Below are positions 35,101-47,051 of a DNA stretch of 64,000 nt, piece by piece. The notes beneath the pieces are model-generated. The model searched no databases and was not told the origin of the DNA. It saw nothing but the letters and a program-made list of their open reading frames with translations. Each line of letters starts with the position of its first letter. Positions within the stretch are counted from its first letter, which is position 1. This DNA comes from Heliopora coerulea (lineage: Eukaryota; Cnidaria; Anthozoa; Scleralcyonacea; Helioporidae), in the NCBI GenBank assembly GCA_030142905.1, contig JASJOG010000021.1, positions 434,001 to 498,000 on the forward strand. The letters are read 5' to 3'. The position numbers were made by a program, and so were the translations under genes.

Positions 35101-37645
35101 GCGCCTGTGAGTTGACTTCACCTACATGAATCAACATGGTCACAACAAAAACGTTAAAACAAAGATCAATTGAGATTAGTGACTCAGAGCCCAATGTTGC
35201 CGGATATCGTTAATCTTAATCCAGTCAACATTCAAAATTCAGACGAAAATGCCTCAAAACTGTCGACATCGTAATTTTGTCATTTAATTCTGACCAAACG
35301 CTATCAGCCCCACCTAAGATGTATTTGGTGAGAGGAAATATATGAGTAGTTCACAACAGTTGTTTATTGCTGTCTGAAAGTTGCGTGGTTAAGCACCAAA
35401 AAGTTAAGAAAGATTAATGATGACATGGAATCATATGCACTCAATGTGATCGCTTTGAAGCTAACTTCCAGTTTATAAGATTAGGACTATTTCGATGGAA
35501 AAGCATCATTAGTCTAATTTTCATCATAATTAAACATAAATTTGAGGTGAGGAATGACGACATTCGTGGAACATCAATAGCTCATTCCGTTCTTGAGACG
35601 TTCCAGATTCAAGTTTTGAGACAGGCGAATACATATGAAAAAACTTGTAGAAAGTCGTTAAACTTTGTGTAAGCGTAGTATCAAACAAAAAACATTCATT
35701 TGTGTACCCTTTCATCGTTGCCATCGAAACCATGTGGATTTTGACCCACTTTATCCCAAAACATAAAACCCAAATTTCTCTTTTTTTTTTTTAAAAAAAA
35801 AAAAGGTTTATATTGTTTTAACGTCGATATTGAAATGCAACATCAACTCATGTACGAGGCAGCAGTGAAAGCTGTTTGGTGGAGAAGAAATAGATAAATT
35901 TAACTTCATTAGATAAGGTATCTTGAGACCTTACTGTTTCGATGGCAGTAATATACCATGCAAAGAGGAGTGTGTTTTCTTTAAAACCACACGTATTCAG
36001 AGTTGAACCAGTTACTTCAGGAGAGATTCCGCTTTTTGTGAGTTTTATTGAGCCTATGATGTCATAAGCATCTAATTCGTATACTGAATATATTAGTGAC
36101 GGGATGACATGACATATCGAGAACGCGATTCTTCCTCATTTTAAAAGCATTCAGAAATAACGTTAAAATGGATCGACGATTCTTCCCAAGAACCCTTTAA
36201 TAATAATAATTTAATAATTTATTCCTTTCCATATTCTGCAAATATCATGCTATTAAGATTTCCCTGTATGCATAATGAAATTATGACTACGCAAGCAACA
36301 TAAAAGCCATAGTTTCCGTGGTTAAAGCGGAAACAAATTTTATCGTTGAGCAGGAGAACAGTGCGGGTGAAGTGTGTATGTAGGGACAAGTAACTCCAAA
36401 TCTAAATCTAACCAAAAATTATGTGAGTCCCGGTGATGACTGTTCCAAAACAGCAGTTTACTGAAAGATATTTAGTTGACAAAGTTCTCACTCCATTTTG
36501 CTTTTTACTTTCCAGAATTATATCATGTGAACTTATATATCACATTTTCTGAACATAATCCTCTGTAAATGTCCCTAATGACATGAATAATTTACCCACT
36601 CTGCCCACAAAATTTAAAAATGTTACGTAAATGAGGGATTTTCCACTACTATGGTAACCTGGCCTGTTTCTCAATTTCCTCTTGTGTGTATGTGCATGTC
36701 ATGGAAATCTTTCTTGAGGCCTTAATAATTAGTGGGAGAACACCAGCATGTTGCGCACATGTTCCTAAGTTCCTCTTTATTAATGATGGCTTAGTCAGCA
36801 AACTTTACGCCGCCTCCAGCCTCTCGGAGATATTAAATTCCCAATTTCACTCTTGTATTACATAGAAGAAGTAAGTATATATAGGCCATAACACTGGCCC
36901 ATATCACCCTTGAAATATTTAAGGCTTAGGAGAATTTTGACCCCAAAGTAAACATTATGACAACAACGTCGATAATAACTACCATTATAATAATAATAAT
37001 TTTGTATCGATTTCTTGCATTGAGATTTACATTTCAAGCGGCTTAAAAGAACTCATCTCCGCTACCGGCTTTAGAACTTTCGATTCAACCATGCTTCAAC
37101 AACCTAAGGGATTAAAAATCTGATGAGTTGTGAACTCATACTTTCTTTGACATCATTACTTATTTCCACTATACTAGATCACAATTTTGTAATGTACCAG
37201 TGTTGTAATGTTTCGGATGCTGTGATCCAGAAAACCGAAAATCTCAATTTAATGCGTTTGCTTCGACTATCTTTGAGCACTTTTAAGTTTTGAAAACTGC
37301 TTAATTCTTACCATATGTTGCTAGGTAATTGCCAAATTTTAGTATTTGACATAGTTAAAACCTTAAACGATCTATTTAGTTACGAGTTTCTTAAAATATA
37401 CTTTAATCTTTACCCTTGTAAAACCTACGAAATTATTACGGATGCGTCCATGCTGGAAACGGATCAAGAAGTACACTGGATTAGTGACCTCCTACTAGTG
37501 GAGGTGAAAGATTGTTTCCGTGAACTACGCATCTATATGCCTCCATGGAACTACTGAATCAGTCAATAAATGCAAGAAAATCTCGAATAGGATTCCATTT
37601 CTAGTTTGGGTCATTTATATACATAAACTAGTTTTAAATATTTTT
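32105..37645. other. Unassigned intergenic region
   Basis: 5.5 kb read on both strands. Only short motif-free open frames. A 12-T/13-A dyad lies at about 35780-35804. Nothing else stands out. Confidence 0.4.
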
Positions 37646-37651
37646 ATTAAC

Positions 37652-37684
37652 ACATAATATATATATAATATATATATATATACA

Positions 37685-37729
<45 letters not shown>

Positions 37730-37738
37730 GTATATATA
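37652..37738. repeat. (TA)n microsatellite
   Basis: Broken TA runs flanking the mariner element on its left. Confidence 0.9.
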
Positions 37739-38298
37739 CAGGGTGTCCCAAAAAAATGTATACACACTTTGAATGATTATAAATACAATGTTTATTAAGA
37801 TATATCTAAGTTTTATAATCCAAGTTAAAGAAGACAAGTGTAGGATTATTTGAGTTATCGCAGGTGTTCGAACTGATGACCGTTCTGGTCCAGGCACTGC
37901 TGATAACGCGGAGAGATGGAATTGCAAACATTACGAGCCATGATCATTTCATTTGGTATTTGGGTGCATTCTCTTTCAATTGCTGCTCTCAACTCATTGA
38001 TTGTAGCAGGTTTTGTGCTATAAGCCTTATCTTTGATGTATCCCCATAAAAAAAGTCCAGAGGTGTGAGGTCTGATGAACGAGGGGGGAATTCAATGCTA
38101 TCTCTTCGCTCAATCCATCTGTTCGGCAGATTTTCGTCAGATAGGCTCTCACATCACGATGGTAGTGGGGAGGTGCTCCATCTTGCTGGAAATAAAACTC
38201 CTCATCTCCAAATTGCTCACGAATGCGTGGCATTCGAAAGAAAGTTTGAGTGAGTTAAAATCATTCAAAGTGTGTATACCTTTTCTTGGGACACCCTG
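37739..38298 (-). mobile_element. mariner-like deletion derivative
   Basis: Terminal inverted repeats start CAGGGTGTCCCAAAAAAATG on the left and, inverted, CAGGGTGTCCCAAGAAAAGG on the right, continuing through gtatacacactttgaatga. A TA flanks each side. About 560 bases, retaining only the C-terminal part of a minus-strand transposase. Confidence 0.9.
37855..38233 (-). pseudogene. mariner transposase C-terminal remnant
   Basis: FQQDGAPPHYHRDVRAYL carries the second catalytic Asp of mariner. In other frames TFFMGIHQR stands in place of the usual PLDFFLWGYIK, and the last 23 codons read SPRYQQCLDQNGHQFEHLR to a natural stop at 37855. Internal frameshifts and loss of the N-terminal two thirds make it dead. 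Confidence 0.85.
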
Positions 38299-38310
38299 TA
38301 TATATATATG

Positions 38311-38372
<62 letters not shown>
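38299..38372. repeat. (TA)n microsatellite
   Basis: TA/GTATA run abutting the right end of the mariner element. With 37652-37738 it shows insertion into a TA array. Confidence 0.9.
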
Positions 38373-38380
<8 letters not shown>

Positions 38381-38435
38381 GAGTATATTATGTACTACAC
38401 TTTCATCAAAATTTTAACCACACCAACACCACCAG

Positions 38436-39383
38436 TTTCGATACCTATACCTACCATATTTATTCCAATAGACGGTCACTATCTAATAAACGCCTCTCGC
38501 CAATAGACGCCCCCTAGACTCATAAAAATATTTAATAAACGCTCCCTTCCAATAAACGCCTCCTTTCCAACAAACGTGCCCCAGTAAACCAAATGGGACC
38601 GTTTGTGAAATCCTTCAAAACCTGCGTGCTTAACCTTCCAGTCGACGGATCAGAGGACTTTTTTTTCATTGTTTTAAGGAAGAACAGCCGTGTGAAGCTG
38701 GAACGAGGCAGCTCCAGTCTCAACTTCCTGTCCTTAGGCCCGATCCTTTCAAGGACCTCGCTGATTCAGATGTTGAGGACGCAGATGACGAACTTTTTAT
38801 CCTTGAGTCTGATGCGGTGGCAGAAATTGTGTGAAAATTTCATTGTTGAATTGTGCGAAAAACTTTTTTGTTTTAATCGCTCATTCTGATGTTGAGGGCG
38901 TAGTAAACGAACGTTCTATCTTTTACAGCTGACGATGATGACTGTGAAATTGTCATTGTTTGAACATTTGCGTGATATTGTGTGTATGTTTTCTATTTTT
39001 AAGGTTGAAATATTAAATTTTGAAATAAACGCTCCTCTCTAATAAACGCCTCCTTTTAGAGCTCAATTTTTTTAATAAACGCCCAGGGCGTCTATTGGAA
39101 TAAATACGGTATGCCTATACCTGTACCTATACCCATACCTACACATATACCTGTGTACCATACCTACATATGTACTATACCTACATATACCTATATGTAC
39201 ATATACCATACCTACACATATACCATACCTACACATGTACCTACCCTTACTTATACTGATTCCCATAGCTGTACTTTTACCTATACGAATACCTATACAA
39301 ATACCAATACCAATACCTATACCTACACCTACACGTACACCTACACGTACACCTACACTTACCTATACCTATACCTATACCTA

Positions 39384-39437
<54 letters not shown>

Positions 39438-39662
39438 CCTATATATATATATATATATATATATACTATACCTATACGTAAACCTATATTATACCTATAC
39501 CTGTACCTGTACCTGTACATGTACCTGCACCTATTCTGCTACATATACCTATACCAATATCTGGGCCCCTACCTATATCTTAACCTATACCTATGTCTTT
39601 TACCTTACCTTTTAATAGACCTACACTTCTTCCTATACCTATTCCTGTGCGGCTGTGCCTAA
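38436..39662 (+). repeat. CCTATA-type hexamer array, interrupted by a TIR element
   Basis: Units close to CCTATA, with variants cctaca, cctgta and ccaata, run from about 38440 and resume at 39110, continuing to about 39660. A pure (CTAT)n stretch is at 39388-39436 and a TA run at 39440-39465. The gap is a MITE (38453-39110). Open frames rich in Tyr/Thr/Pro here are repeat translations. Confidence 0.85.
38453..39110. mobile_element. TIR element with AATAAACGCC subterminal repeats
   Basis: The left end accatatttattccaatag and inverted right end accgtatttattccaatag differ at one base. Inside each end the motif aataaacgcc is repeated (four or more copies at 38480-38580, three at 39020-39085). 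One plus-strand frame in the middle encodes an acidic tail (FKDLADSDVEDADDELFILE), plausibly the C-terminus of a lost transposase. Inserted in the hexamer array. Superfamily not assigned. Confidence 0.7.
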
Positions 39663-39719
39663 CCTATATTTATATCTGCATCTATACCTGCATCAATCCC
39701 TATTTATTTGAATCATTCA

Positions 39720-41010
39720 CGGCGTGGACAGACAGATATATAGATGGACAGAAGACACATGGACAGATGGATAGATGGATGGAGAGACGACGACGTTGTC
39801 GTAAACCAATGTATATAAGCATGTACATCAAGGTATACGTTTAAAAATCCAGTTCGTCATTCATTGAACATGCGCAATGATAATGTTCAAAACTGATACA
39901 CGACGATGAATGGATATTTTTGTTTGTGTTAAGCTTTGGTATTATTCTGTGCCGATTAAAGCAAATATATTAATATATTTTATTTCCTTGTTTTGCAAAA
40001 ATCATCCTTTGACAGCTAAGATGAACATTTTCTGAAGAAACATAAAGTTAAAAAATAAATAATACAAAATAATGCGTAATTTAAGGAAGGAAGATAATGA
40101 GAAAAAAACAGGGTGGGAAGAAGCTGAAACAAAGTAAACAAACTGATAAAAAAAAACCCAACTAGTTTCAGTCAAGTAAACCAAGAAATGGTAATAATAC
40201 GACTATTTCGATGGCGATAGTGCCATTGAAGTTTTATTTTGTCTAGCAAATGGCAAACATTCAACTGTTTGTGCTTCACTTGTTGCTTCCCTCAGTTCGC
40301 TCACGCCCACAACAACGGTTATCTGAAACCTTCGTATGTAAATGTAAGGCTATCAAGTGTGTATGTACTTTGATGTTGTTATTGGAAGACGATACTCACA
40401 GGGCAGACAAAGTCTGTCAAGAATGAAGTTGAGAGCCAGTTTGAAGCGAACAGAGCACAAAGGCCAAGTTTATTGGCTTAATCACCATTGAAACAAAGCA
40501 GCTTTACCACTTGTTGAATGAATAGGGACTACAAGTGGTATTTGGCAGAGATTTCCAGTTAAACTCAAAATTTTCACAGCTTTTAAAACTGTCTGCAATC
40601 GTGATTATGACGTTATGCAAGCAGTTTTTGTACCAGTTTCCTGTCTGTTTCTAAAAAGGATTACTACAAATAATTCGAATATATTGTTCTAATTAATGAA
40701 CTTAATCACAGTCAATTACCATGCGATTAACGCCATTCGAGACGATTTGCATGTGTGAGATAATTAAAGCATTGTTCGGCATTTGACAGATCGATATAAT
40801 ATTGCAGTTTACGTATATTGTGCGCTGACGATCCTTGGATAGTCAAGTTCCTTAATCCCTGATGCGTTGACGCTCCATGGATATGTATCTATATTTATCC
40901 ACACGTACATATCGCATTTATATCAGAAGTCATTAAGATTCCTTCTCATACATCACGGCTCATCGTATAGAAGCAGCTCAACATCCATCCTGGAAATAAA
41001 CAACAAAACA
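39720..41010. other. 5' region of the matrix gene, unassigned
   Basis: Begins with a short degenerate gatgga/gacaga repeat (39725-39790). The rest should contain the promoter and 5' UTR of the downstream gene. I cannot point to a TATA box or start site with confidence. Confidence 0.3.
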
Positions 41011-41482
41011 ATGTTAATAAAAATGCTGAGTGAAGTATCGAGGTTTGGGACTGTGCTTGTTTTATTTTTTGGTTTCATTGAATCATGTCCGATCATCATG
41101 CAGGACGGCTGGAAACAGATGTCTGTGGAAGATCGCGCTGAACCTTCCGACGTTGTTGCAATTGGCAGAGCAATAGAAGTTCTTCCGATAGACGAGTCAT
41201 ACGCACGGCCATCGTATGCGGTGAATTTTCAACTTCTCGACGTTCTAAAGGGGAAGAACATTACGGACAAAATCAACATTGAGTACAAAAGTTCTCTGTT
41301 TAAAATCTATGGTTTTGGTAACCCAATGGAATGCATGTCGTCCGTAGTCGAAAGCGAAACTTATTTGCTGTTTGCGATCCTAGAACCAACTACCTTGTCA
41401 TTGGTCGGTCGATATGACAGTCCTTTTGGTGCAACAGCGCAACCAACAGAAGAGAATCAAGTTCGTATTCTCACTTCTCTAG
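41011..41482 (+). CDS. Matrix gene exon 1: signal peptide and agrin NtA-like domain
   Basis: First visible exon of a secreted multidomain protein (residues 1-157). The start at 41011 (or 41023) gives a signal peptide with hydrophobic core FGTVLVLFFGFIES; the frame is open further upstream but has no better start. The mature part has DVVAIGRAIEVLP, FQLLDVLKGKNI, YGFGNPMECMSS and ETYLLFAI. Their order and spacing recall the N-terminal NtA domain of agrin, an NTR/OB-fold module that binds laminin; the LKGK and GFG-P-x-x-C motifs are the best matches. It ends at a gtatga donor in phase 1, matching the next exon. A generic NTR/TIMP-like domain is the alternative. Laminin or basement-membrane binding is inferred from family only. 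Confidence 0.7.
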
Positions 41483-44400
41483 GTATGAGATACTATATAT
41501 ACTTTTTAATACTGCGTAGTGCTTTTTCACAACATAAGGAGGATTTAGGACGGAGTTAATACATACTGGAGAAGAAATGTAGGACTTGTCGGAAGTTTTG
41601 AATTGCTTTCACATATGGAGTTACTTGTGCTAAATAGCACTGATCGTAATCTCAATTCGTTTATTGCTAATGCTCTTTCCTAGCACTTAAAAGTGTACTG
41701 TCCAAGCCCGTCGCAATTGCCATCTACACTCGAAGATATTTTGCGATGAATACCTCGAAGACCTTCAGGAAACAATTAAGAATGTGGTTTTGTTGAAAAA
41801 ACCTTATACCGGCTCCGATCCTTGCGGAGCTGATGAAGGAACCGTAGTGAGAAACTACTGAGGGTGCAACTAAACCGCGATGCCCGATCAGCTCGGGGTC
41901 AGGACCTCACTATGTCAAGTAATGTGACATGATAGAAGCTTTCATGTTTACAAATGCTTGTTAGTGTCATCTTTGCTCCAATGCAATTAAAGAGCCGTTT
42001 AGAGCTACCAAGAGATTGCTAGTGTCAACAGTAAAGCTGTCGCTTATTATTTCAGCGAGATAAAGGGAGCGGGGTAAAGTATAAGAGAATAAATCTTTCT
42101 TTGTCACGTAAAAAATAGTTGGAGCTCGTTCAAAACTGAATTCATATACACAAGACACATATGTTTGTATTCACGTCGTGTGATAAATGAAATGGCCACT
42201 CATTGTGGTCTCCCACGTAAATTACAAACGTTGTTTCCTATCATTTTAAAAAGAATTTTTATAATCTTGATCGAAGTTTGCAAGTTTCGTGTCGAGAAAG
42301 GGTTGGAAATTACCAAAACTTTTTTTAACATTTGCTGATCGTTAAACCGGCCATTACCAAATGATTTTAATGATGTTAAGAGTCAATTTTTACAGTGATA
42401 TTTTCAATTGTAACCCTCATCGATATGTTGAATAGTCTACCAGTCAATCAAACGTGTCTTCGTCTCTTATACTCATGACCATGTGTTGACGTGGTCGTTT
42501 GATCTGAAATTTTACTAGCAAAACCATGGCCATCTTTCTTGAATCTATGGAGGAGCGACAGAAATACCCCACTATTTACACATTCGATTTTAAATCACCA
42601 ATAAAATTGTAGCAAAATTGTTCGGCTATAAAACATCGCAGCAGGAACCGCTAGTAAATGACTAAATGAGTGACAAGGACCTTGTTACGAGCTTGATGAA
42701 CACAACATGTTTGCACGTGGTTACATTCTGGCTATCGATCTTCGAAGATAAAAAGGCTTGAATACATATGCAGATGTGCTACTGGCAATTCTTAAAACAG
42801 CATTCAGTCCCCATCAATCTTTGTTTTCGAAAATGTTTTCTCCAGAGTTATAAAGAAAGTTCCAGACTTGATTGGTTACCTTCCTAACGTAAATCCTCCT
42901 TTAGTTGGTTACATGAAATGATATAGAAACTTACTCAAATTTCAATCATTATCAGAATCGCATCCTGAATTCTTACTGATTCTCTCTATTTTTTAAAGTT
43001 TCTTTCTTTTGCTGATATCAAAGGGACATACTCAGCTTCGGTCTGCTCCTCGTACAACGCTGTTTGTTTTCAGTCTCTGTGCGCATTTGTTTGAACAACC
43101 CCCTCAATTAACAGAACCTTCAGGAAGGCCAAGAAAAAACACTAATCATTCAACTGCACAAATGAAAGTTGTTTCCTGCACCTGTATGTTTATCTTTCCG
43201 AAATTCCTTAAGATTAGAGCCTTCTTCACAAATCATCTGATGTCAGGGCTGAAAGATGTATTATCTACAATATTATCTGAAAGCCAAGTTGCATCATGTT
43301 CTCAAATCAGTTAAGTTTTGCCATTAACTTCCAGTTCGTGGCACATAATATGCAGTGACCACTTGATGTAACAAACCATATCGACCAGTTTCTTTTCCTC
43401 TTATTATGTTTTTATGTTATCTTGTTCATGTGTGAAAGGTTACCGTAATGACAGTCTTGATAAGGAAATATTCTGTGTGCATACCTCCTATAGCGCGAAT
43501 TTCTTATCAGTCTTGTTTTGTTGACCAAGTATCCGACATAAAGATGTTAAGAGAAAATTTCCCACCCCATACAGTCATCTACTTTATAAACGTCTATTAG
43601 ATATCGATGTTGCTTTTGTAAACTATCGGCGGGCTGATTCACTTCATGGGGTGAATAGATCTCAGGACTCTCTCCACCAGACCCGTGTCATGTTGTTTTA
43701 AAGTTTACTTAACGTGGTGAGCATGCCAACCCAATAATCAGATGGCAGTAACTTCAAAATAACCTATAGTCCCCGGCACACATTGGTATGAAATGGACGT
43801 AGCTACATGGGAATGTACACGGTAGGCAGAAATGAGAGTTACTAGGTTTAAGTTAACTTTGGGGTTATCATCGCTATCAGTTTTCGGATTTTGTGACCTG
43901 AGCAGGTATTAAGTGTGAAGACCAATTTTATTGGTAAATTGGTCTAGACATTTTTCATTTCTGCTATGAACGAGGAGAATTATTAAAGGATTATCTGACC
44001 AACTTGTTTTGTTTTGAGCATTCAAAAGAAACTTTATTTGATTTCGACCAAATGACATTTGATCATTTGGTGGTTTCCTTGAGATGAATGCAAATTTGCA
44101 ATAGCTGGACTATGTTGAAGGGATGTTTTATCGACCAAAACAAGTTCTTTATGCCAGCCTGGAACTGTTTTCACCATAGACTCTGTACCTTTCACTTTCC
44201 CATGAGCTGATACGATATATCCTAACACAAATGTAAACTTAAAATTTTAGAGACAAAAATTGCGTGGAATTGAAAGCGTTTGATAGAAGGTAAATAGCAG
44301 TAAAATAAATGATAAATCGCCAATTAAAGCAAATTAAAAAATGACCTCCCTTGTATATAATTTCCTAGTAAAACAAGCGCAGACACTCCCTCTTCTCCGT

Positions 44401-46198
44401 AATTTGAAATCTGTGTTGTCATAAGTGCAACTCCTTCCTTCCACCATTGAATTGTGGAATATAATTTCTGTTTTATAAAAGGTTTTCAAACAGCCTCTTT
44501 CTTTCTGTTGTCACACAAGTGAAATGAACAAGAAAGTGGCTGAAGATCTCTAAGGTCAAGGTCACTACGTCAACAAGACAAACTTTCTGTTGCATTCGTT
44601 TTCGTTTATCACTTTGCACCAGCCAAAGTGGACTGGTTCTGGACGGTTGATAAAAATATGGTTTTACTCAAAAAATGAGCCCTACATACAAAACACTTTC
44701 TTATCTTTGTAGTACACCAGCAGGTTAACTATCACATTTGTTGGGGAGCTTTGCAGAGCTTTAGTAAATTTAAAGGACGACATTTGAGCAGATTTGGAGA
44801 GATTACGACACCCTAATTGTGGGATGACCCTTGGAGTGTCCCAGAGTTTTGAGTGGAAGTCTAGACCCCCTTGGATGTTATGCCACTGTTAAGTAGTAGG
44901 GTTGCACCACTCTGATTCGGAAAATTTTTTTTGCACAGGTCTTCCTTCGACCGCATGAATATACTGCACATAACGTTGTATTGGACGAGTCGATAGTTCA
45001 ACAATTGCCTCTGTGAATTGGTCAAAGTGCTTATGCAACTTTACACCATATCGGTGTAGCAGACAGATTTTTCCAACGGATTAGTGAAAACATAGAGGCA
45101 AAATCAATCCAGTTCGAGTTCTTTTTCTGTCCAAATGCTTTGTGTTGGTGTAACTGTGCAATCACCTAACTCTTCCCGGCATCCGTCTTCTATTATTTTG
45201 CTCTGGCTCGTACCAAACTGAGTCGTCTCCACGGACAATCATCGTTATTTTGACAAAATCGGAAATTCAAGTTATCAGATTTGTTTTAGTTGAACTCCTA
45301 TCTGTTGTACTTTTAACAATACGGGAAGTTATGACTATTCAGTAAGCCAGGTGGAGAAATTTTTTTATTGTAACTTGTGTTTTGCGGTTTACTGCGTCGC
45401 TCGCTCAGACTACTATCCATACATTCATTTACTTTAAATACATCTTTACAAGCGAGGTTCTATGATGTTCTCTGGCACTTTTCGTTTATAGTGGAAAGAT
45501 AACGGTGTGTTTGTAGCTTGTGTTTCCTCCAGTTAGACTCCCCTTGAACAACTTTTAGTTTCGTTTATTTCCTTAGAGAGTCCCCTTTAACAAAATTTCG
45601 TGTGCATCCCTTGGCCTGAATGATAAAGCACCCAAAGTCCAAGCTTGCGATTTGATTGATGATGAAATAATTTTTCGCAACAGAAGTTATCAGTGACATC
45701 ATACTATCAATTTAAATTTTGCGCAATCAATTCCTTGTGAGCAATAATCCGCACTGGGATATTATACTCTAGCTGGTGAGAGAAAGAGGACTTTGACCAA
45801 TTCCTAAAGAAACTGTATAAATCCTAAATTCCGTCGATTTGTTTTGTTCTTTCATTCAAACCACTGATTTCAAAAGTTTCCTACTATGTAAGGTAAACAA
45901 AATGAGTCACAAGTGCATACAATCAACTTACATGAACCCATCTAAAGTTGACAGATCCTACACTGTGACATAATATGGAAAATTCATAATCGGTGAACAT
46001 ATCGATGGAAACCCATCTCTTGACGAACATATGTATTCTCGCTGGTTTAGTGTACAATAAGTTATCGCATTTTAATTGCACAACAGACTTAACATTGTAT
46101 CATTTCGCGCTATTTCATGAAACTGATAATTCCTAGTGGATAGTAAGTGGCTGGTTCGTATCTTGCTTCATGTAATCTGTTTTGTTTCTTTCTCAAAG
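41483..46198 (+). other. Intron 1 (4.7 kb)
   Basis: Bounded by a gtatga donor and a ttctcaaag acceptor. No further domain exon recognised. A damaged hammerhead-like motif (CTGATGA at 41830, GAAAC at 41851, no good stem II) suggests an old PLE end. Confidence 0.5.
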
Positions 46199-46339
46199 GT
46201 TGGGGACCGTGGTCAGATTGGTCTTCATGTTCGACCACTTGTGGAGGAGGATCGCAAAGTAGAATGAGAAGGTGTCGAATTAGCCAATGCAATGGCCCTA
46301 ACAGCGAACAACGTGACTGTAACAACTATTATTGTGAGG
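46199..46339 (+). CDS. Matrix gene exon 2: thrombospondin type-1 repeat
   Basis: A 141-base exon, phase 1 at both ends, encoding one TSP1 module (residues 158-204). WGPWSDWSSCSTTCGGG gives the W-x-x-W-x-x-W ladder and CSxTCGGG. SRMRRC supplies the arginine layer, and six cysteines are in the normal order ending NNYYC. The acceptor is tctcaaag and the donor gtaagg. TSP1 repeats typically bind heparan sulfate or other matrix partners. Tandem hairpins lie just downstream in the next intron. Confidence 0.9.
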
Positions 46340-46550
46340 GTAAGGAATTAATCTTGTATTAATTGCCATACATATTTGGGAAACAAAAAAAAGATGATGC
46401 TTTAAAGTCTGTGGGTCAAATCCAAAAACTTTTTTCTACTGAAATGGAGAAGCCTAACTGGTCTTCTATCTAACTTAAAGCAAAGAAAAATTCCAACGTA
46501 AAAAAAATATCTGATAAGTTAACTTATGTCTTTTTGATCTACTGAATCGC

Positions 46551-46563
46551 GTATATATATATA
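46551..46563. repeat. (TA)n microsatellite
   Basis: Short TA run preceding the 44-bp hairpin. Confidence 0.8.
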
Positions 46564-46564
46564 T

Positions 46565-46673
46565 AGGATTATATCGCTTACCTCAAAAAGTCACTACAGC
46601 CTGTTTCATCTTGGGAAAGAATCTTCAGGTGAAACAGGCTGTAGTGACTTTTTGAGGTAAGCGATATAATCCT
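46565..46673. repeat. Perfect 44-bp hairpin
   Basis: 46565-46608 is the exact reverse complement of 46630-46673, around a 21-base loop (tcttgggaaagaatcttcag, then g). It sits in intron 2 next to a TA repeat. Read on the minus strand, loop and inner stem form a hammerhead-like fold (separate entry). Confidence 0.95.
46591..46632 (-). ncRNA. Minimal hammerhead-like fold in the hairpin
   Basis: Minus strand: stem I TCAC/GTGA, core CTGAAGA, stem II tctt/aaga with loop tccc, GAAA, stem III aca/tgt with loop ggc, and a GTA cleavage triplet. The GAAACAG-CTGTAGTGA part resembles the canonical ribozyme at 20956-21015. The weak point is a U-U pair closing stem II. Within the transcript the long perfect hairpin would compete with this fold. 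Confidence 0.5.
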
Positions 46674-46750
46674 ATTTGCTCTTTCTTTGCGTTATTGAGC
46701 CCTCTTTGCATTTCGTAAACCTAAACGTTCACGTATATATATATATATAT

Positions 46751-46854
46751 ATAAAGAAAATGGTGTGACAAAAAGAAGATTAATGTAGAATAACCACTAG
46801 AATAACCATGGTTATTCTACATTGATCTTCTTTTTGTCACACCATCTTCTTTAT
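46751..46854. repeat. 46-bp near-perfect hairpin
   Basis: 46751-46796 pairs with 46809-46854 with two mismatches (a/g near the base, t/c mid-stem) around a 12-base spacer. A TA run precedes it (46735-46752) and another follows (46885-46914). Confidence 0.9.
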
Positions 46855-46882
46855 AATCGATACTTGTGTTCGACCATACTTT

Positions 46883-46884
<2 letters not shown>

Positions 46885-46919
<35 letters not shown>

Positions 46920-47005
46920 GCTAACAAGATAAATCTTTTAAAAACCTAATAAAACTTTATTTCAACGTTTCGGGGCGCTACCCCCTGTTTCAAGTTTTAA
47001 AATAT

Positions 47006-47047
<42 letters not shown>
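46885..47047. repeat. TA arrays flanking a PLE terminal fragment
   Basis: TA runs at 46885-46914 and 47008-47046 enclose caacgtttcggggcgctac followed by cccctgtttcaag. On the minus strand this gives TTGAAAC, GGGGG/CGCCCC and GAAACGTTG, like the degenerate termini of PLE-3. Confidence 0.65.

Positions 47048-47051
<4 letters not shown>

Noticed and set aside
39111..39662. 183-codon Tyr/Thr/Pro-rich open frame
   Set aside because: Translation of the CCTATA-type hexamer array.
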